Positions 62,095-64,000 of a stretch of 64,000 nucleotides of DNA are shown here, one piece after another. A program made the translations under genes and the position numbers. Each line of letters begins with the position of its first letter. Position 1 is the first letter of the stretch. The stretch comes from Stutzerimonas stutzeri. GTDB taxonomy: Bacteria; Pseudomonadota; Gammaproteobacteria; Pseudomonadales; Pseudomonadaceae. The notes beneath the pieces were generated by a model. The model ran no database searches and had not been told where the DNA came from. It worked only from the letters and a program-made list of their open reading frames with translations. The stretch lies in contig DGLA01000002.1 of NCBI GenBank assembly GCA_002387205.1, positions 62,001 to 126,000 on the forward strand, in the 5' to 3' direction.

Positions 62095-62772
62095 TTACTC
62101 CTGGTAGGCCGCCAGCCCCTGGCTGTCGAGAATTTCGATGCGCCGACGCTGCACGCTGATCATCCCCGACTCGATCAGCCGGTGCAGGATGCGTGAAAAG
62201 GTTTCCGGCTGGATGCCCAGCTTGGAGGCGATCAGGCGTTTCGGTACGTCCAGGGTTACCACGCCGCTGTCGTCTTCCTGCGACTGGTAGAGGAAGCGCA
62301 CCACCCGATGGCTGGCGTTGGCCAGTGTCAGGGTGTCGATCTCGTTCATCCGCTGATGCAGGCGAATGCTCAGAGTGGCAAGGATGTCCAGGCAGATGCT
62401 CGGATGTTCTTCGAGCATGCGCCGGTAGTGTGGCCCATGCAGGCTCGCCACCAGGCTGGCCTTGAGGGCCGTGGCACTGACCGGATAGTTTGGCGTTCCG
62501 GTGAACAGCAGGGCTTCAGCGAAGGATTCGCGAGGCCTAATGACCTCCACCAGCTTTTCCTGCCCATCGCATACCACGCGGTGCAGCTTCACCTGGCCAC
62601 TGAACAGGAAGTAGAAACGTTCGGCCCGGTCGCCTTGATGAAACAGTGCCGCGCCGGCGGGCACGCGCTTGAGGTTGGCTGACGTGCACACCTCCTGCAG
62701 CGCCGACTCGGGCAGCCGGCTGAACAGGTGATGGCGGCGCAGCTCCGCGACAAGTGATGTTTCGGTGAGCAT
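62095..62772 (-). CDS. FNR-family regulator without iron-sulfur cysteines (DnrS/DnrE-like)
   Basis: 225 residues from MLTETSLVAELRRHHLF, with GGGAGG upstream. Sensor domain AALFHQGDRAERFYFLFSGQVKLHRVVCDGQEKLVEVIRP, dimer helix, and HTH SKLGIQPETFSRILHRL, nearly the same recognition helix as DnrD. The N-terminal cysteine cluster of FNR/ANR is absent. P. stutzeri is known to have several such regulators (DnrD, DnrE, DnrS). Position next to nrdD suggests DnrS, but I cannot confirm this. Confidence 0.87.
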   Translation of the reverse strand: MLTETSLVAELRRHHLFSRLPESALQEVCTSANLKRVPAGAALFHQGDRAERFYFLFSGQVKLHRVVCDGQEKLVEVIRPRESFAEALLFTGTPNYPVSATALKASLVASLHGPHYRRMLEEHPSICLDILATLSIRLHQRMNEIDTLTLANASHRVVRFLYQSQEDDSGVVTLDVPKRLIASKLGIQPETFSRILHRLIESGMISVQRRRIEILDSQGLAAYQE

Positions 62773-62842
62773 GTGTCCTCCCCCGGCGCCAGTCCGGGAT
62801 GGTTCGAGGCTGCATCGTAAAAGCCGGCGCGCGGCAGTTTCC

Positions 62843-62856
62843 TTGATCGTGAACAA
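62843..62856 (-). promoter_or_regulatory. FNR/DNR-type box for the regulator gene
   Basis: TTGATCGTGAACAA has one mismatch to TTGAT-N4-ATCAA. Its centre is 77 bases before the minus-strand regulator ATG, so a class II start near 62808 is plausible. Confidence 0.6.
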
Positions 62857-62911
62857 GATCCTGCCCGCCGGGCGTTGAGGTCAGGCAATTTCCAAAAACA
62901 GCCTGGGCAAC

Positions 62912-62925
62912 TTGACGATGGTCAA
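62912..62925 (+). promoter_or_regulatory. FNR/DNR-type box for nrdD
   Basis: TTGACGATGGTCAA is a symmetrical FNR-type site (TTGAC-N4-GTCAA). The -10-like TACATT at 62948-62953 is placed correctly for a class II promoter, and the start would be near 62960. Confidence 0.7.
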
Positions 62926-63012
62926 TTCGTAGAAGGACCGGTTTCCCTACATTGCACACCATCTTGTGTTTCGGTGTTTTTCCGTATCTACATATTGTGA
63001 TTGGGGGTGGTA

Positions 63013-64000
63013 ATGGAAGGGCTCGCCAAAAGGGCGCAACCGGTATCGCTGCGCAAGCGCGACGGCCGACTGCTGGCGTTTGAACTGGCAAAGATCGAGC
63101 GGGCAATCACGGCGGCAGGGGACGCCACCGGCGAGTTCGATGGCGCTACGGCAAAGGCTCTGGCCGAGCAGGTGCTGGCACGGTTGCCTCAGCGGATCGT
63201 GGAGGTCGAGCAGGCCCAGGACACCGTCGAGCGCGTCTTGATGGAGGCGGGCTACTACGACACGGCGCGCGCCTACATCGTCTACCGTGAACGCCACGGA
63301 CGGCTGCGACGCGATCGCAAGTCGCTGGTCGATGTCGCCTCGTCGATGAACGAATACCTCTCGCGGGAGGACTGGCGGGTGCGTGCCAACGCCAACCAGG
63401 GCTATTCCCTGGGCGGGCTGATCCTCAACGTGTCGGGCAAGGTCACCGCCAACTACTGGCTGGACGAGGTCTACAGCCCGGAAATCGGCACGGCGCATCG
63501 AGAGGGCGATCTGCACATCCATGACCTGGACATGCTTGCCGGCTATTGCGCAGGCTGGTCGCTGCGCTCGCTGCTCAACGAAGGCTTCAACGGCATTCCC
63601 GGGCGGGTCGAGGCGGGGCCACCGAAGCACCTTTCGAGCGCGCTGGGTCAGATGGTCAACTTTCTCGGCACCTTGCAGAACGAATGGGCAGGTGCCCAGG
63701 CATTCAGCAGCTTCGATACCTATCTGGCGCCGTTCGTGCGCAAGGATCGGCTCGGCTACGACGAAGTGCGCCAGGCGATCCAGGAGTTCATCTACAACCT
63801 CAACGTGCCGTCGCGCTGGGGCACCCAGACACCGTTCACCAACCTGACCTTCGACTGGGTCTGCCCCGAGGACCTGCGCGAACAGATCCCCTATATCGCC
63901 GGCGAGGAGATGCCTTTCGCCTACGGCGAGCTGCAGGCCGAGATGGAGCTGATCAACCGTGCCTATATCGAAGTGATGCAGGCCGGCGACGGTCTGGGCC
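63013..64000 (+). CDS. nrdD: Anaerobic ribonucleoside-triphosphate reductase, 5' part
   Basis: 329 codons are visible with no stop before the right edge. The N-terminal ATP-cone (VSLRKRDGRLLAFELAKIERAI, residues ~11-95) is the allosteric domain. The catalytic start follows: NANQGYSLGGLILNVSGKVTANYWLDEVY, GDLHIHDLDMLAGYCAGWSL and VPSRWGTQTPFTNLTFDW. Class III glycyl-radical enzyme making dNTPs without oxygen. The activase gene nrdG is expected beyond the edge. GGGGGTGG precedes the ATG. Confidence 0.94.
   Translation, partial: MEGLAKRAQPVSLRKRDGRLLAFELAKIERAITAAGDATGEFDGATAKALAEQVLARLPQRIVEVEQAQDTVERVLMEAGYYDTARAYIVYRERHGRLRRDRKSLVDVASSMNEYLSREDWRVRANANQGYSLGGLILNVSGKVTANYWLDEVYSPEIGTAHREGDLHIHDLDMLAGYCAGWSLRSLLNEGFNGIPGRVEAGPPKHLSSALGQMVNFLGTLQNEWAGAQAFSSFDTYLAPFVRKDRLGYDEVRQAIQEFIYNLNVPSRWGTQTPFTNLTFDWVCPEDLREQIPYIAGEEMPFAYGELQAEMELINRAYIEVMQAGDGLG

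Overview
The window is GC-rich, densely coded DNA from a denitrifying pseudomonad. The best fit is the Pseudomonas stutzeri group (Stutzerimonas). This rests on the gene set (cd1 nitrite reductase and cNOR clusters, dnrN/dnrP/dnrD-type genes, several FNR-family regulators without iron-sulfur cysteines, a complete fructose PTS) and on repeat elements of pseudomonad type. No rRNA, convincing tRNA, insertion sequence, prophage or CRISPR array was seen.

Layout. 1-3.2 kb: minor pilin operon on the minus strand (fimT-like, fimU, pilV, pilW, pilX), running off the left edge. 3.3-20.5 kb: housekeeping and accessory genes: thiO, yciH/SUI1, speA, two tandem palindromic repeats, yjdM, a thioesterase, a diheme cytochrome c, a cytosine permease, cyanase, a NYN/OST-HTH protein, an alanine:Na+ symporter, a MATE pump, two DUF4136 lipoproteins, cmoM and a MazG-like enzyme. 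20.5-27.3 kb: fruR with divergent fruBKA and a Cra/FruR-type operator. 27.4-32.6 kb: PQQ glucose dehydrogenase, an internally deleted phoD remnant behind a Pho-box-like repeat, and a large secreted nuclease. 33-38.8 kb: nnrS, an SDR, a small ORF broken by an in-frame stop, two tandem HPP-CBS membrane proteins and a LysR regulator.

39-58.7 kb is the denitrification island. nirSMCFDLGH-JEN (minus strand) makes cytochrome cd1 nitrite reductase, its electron donors and heme d1. It diverges from nirQ-nirO-nirP and norC-norB-norD (plus strand), which make and assemble cytochrome c NO reductase. dnrP, the NO-responsive regulator dnrD, a small unknown protein and the iron-sulfur repair gene dnrN follow on the minus strand, and norR diverges from dnrN. 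FNR/DNR boxes (TTGAT-N4-ATCAA type) lie before nirS, nirQ, norC and dnrP, with weaker ones before nnrS and nirJ. A sigma-54 promoter with three NorR-type boxes lies before dnrN. 59-64 kb holds an anaerobic-growth module: ubiU-ubiV-ubiT (oxygen-independent ubiquinone hydroxylation), a DGC-family protein, a second cysteine-poor FNR-family regulator and the start of nrdD (anaerobic ribonucleotide reductase), cut by the right edge.

The pieces form one circuit: nitrite is reduced to NO by NirS, NO is removed by NorCB, NO is sensed by DnrD and NorR, damaged iron-sulfur clusters are repaired by DnrN, and quinone and deoxynucleotides are supplied without oxygen by UbiUVT and NrdD. I did not find an unmistakably new multi-gene system. 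The most unusual signals are the dual NorR/sigma-54 and DNR wiring, a repeat element splitting nirH from nirJ, the phoD remnant with both ends kept, a nonsense-interrupted small ORF, heptamer repeats at three loci, and small unknown proteins inside NO-response operons.
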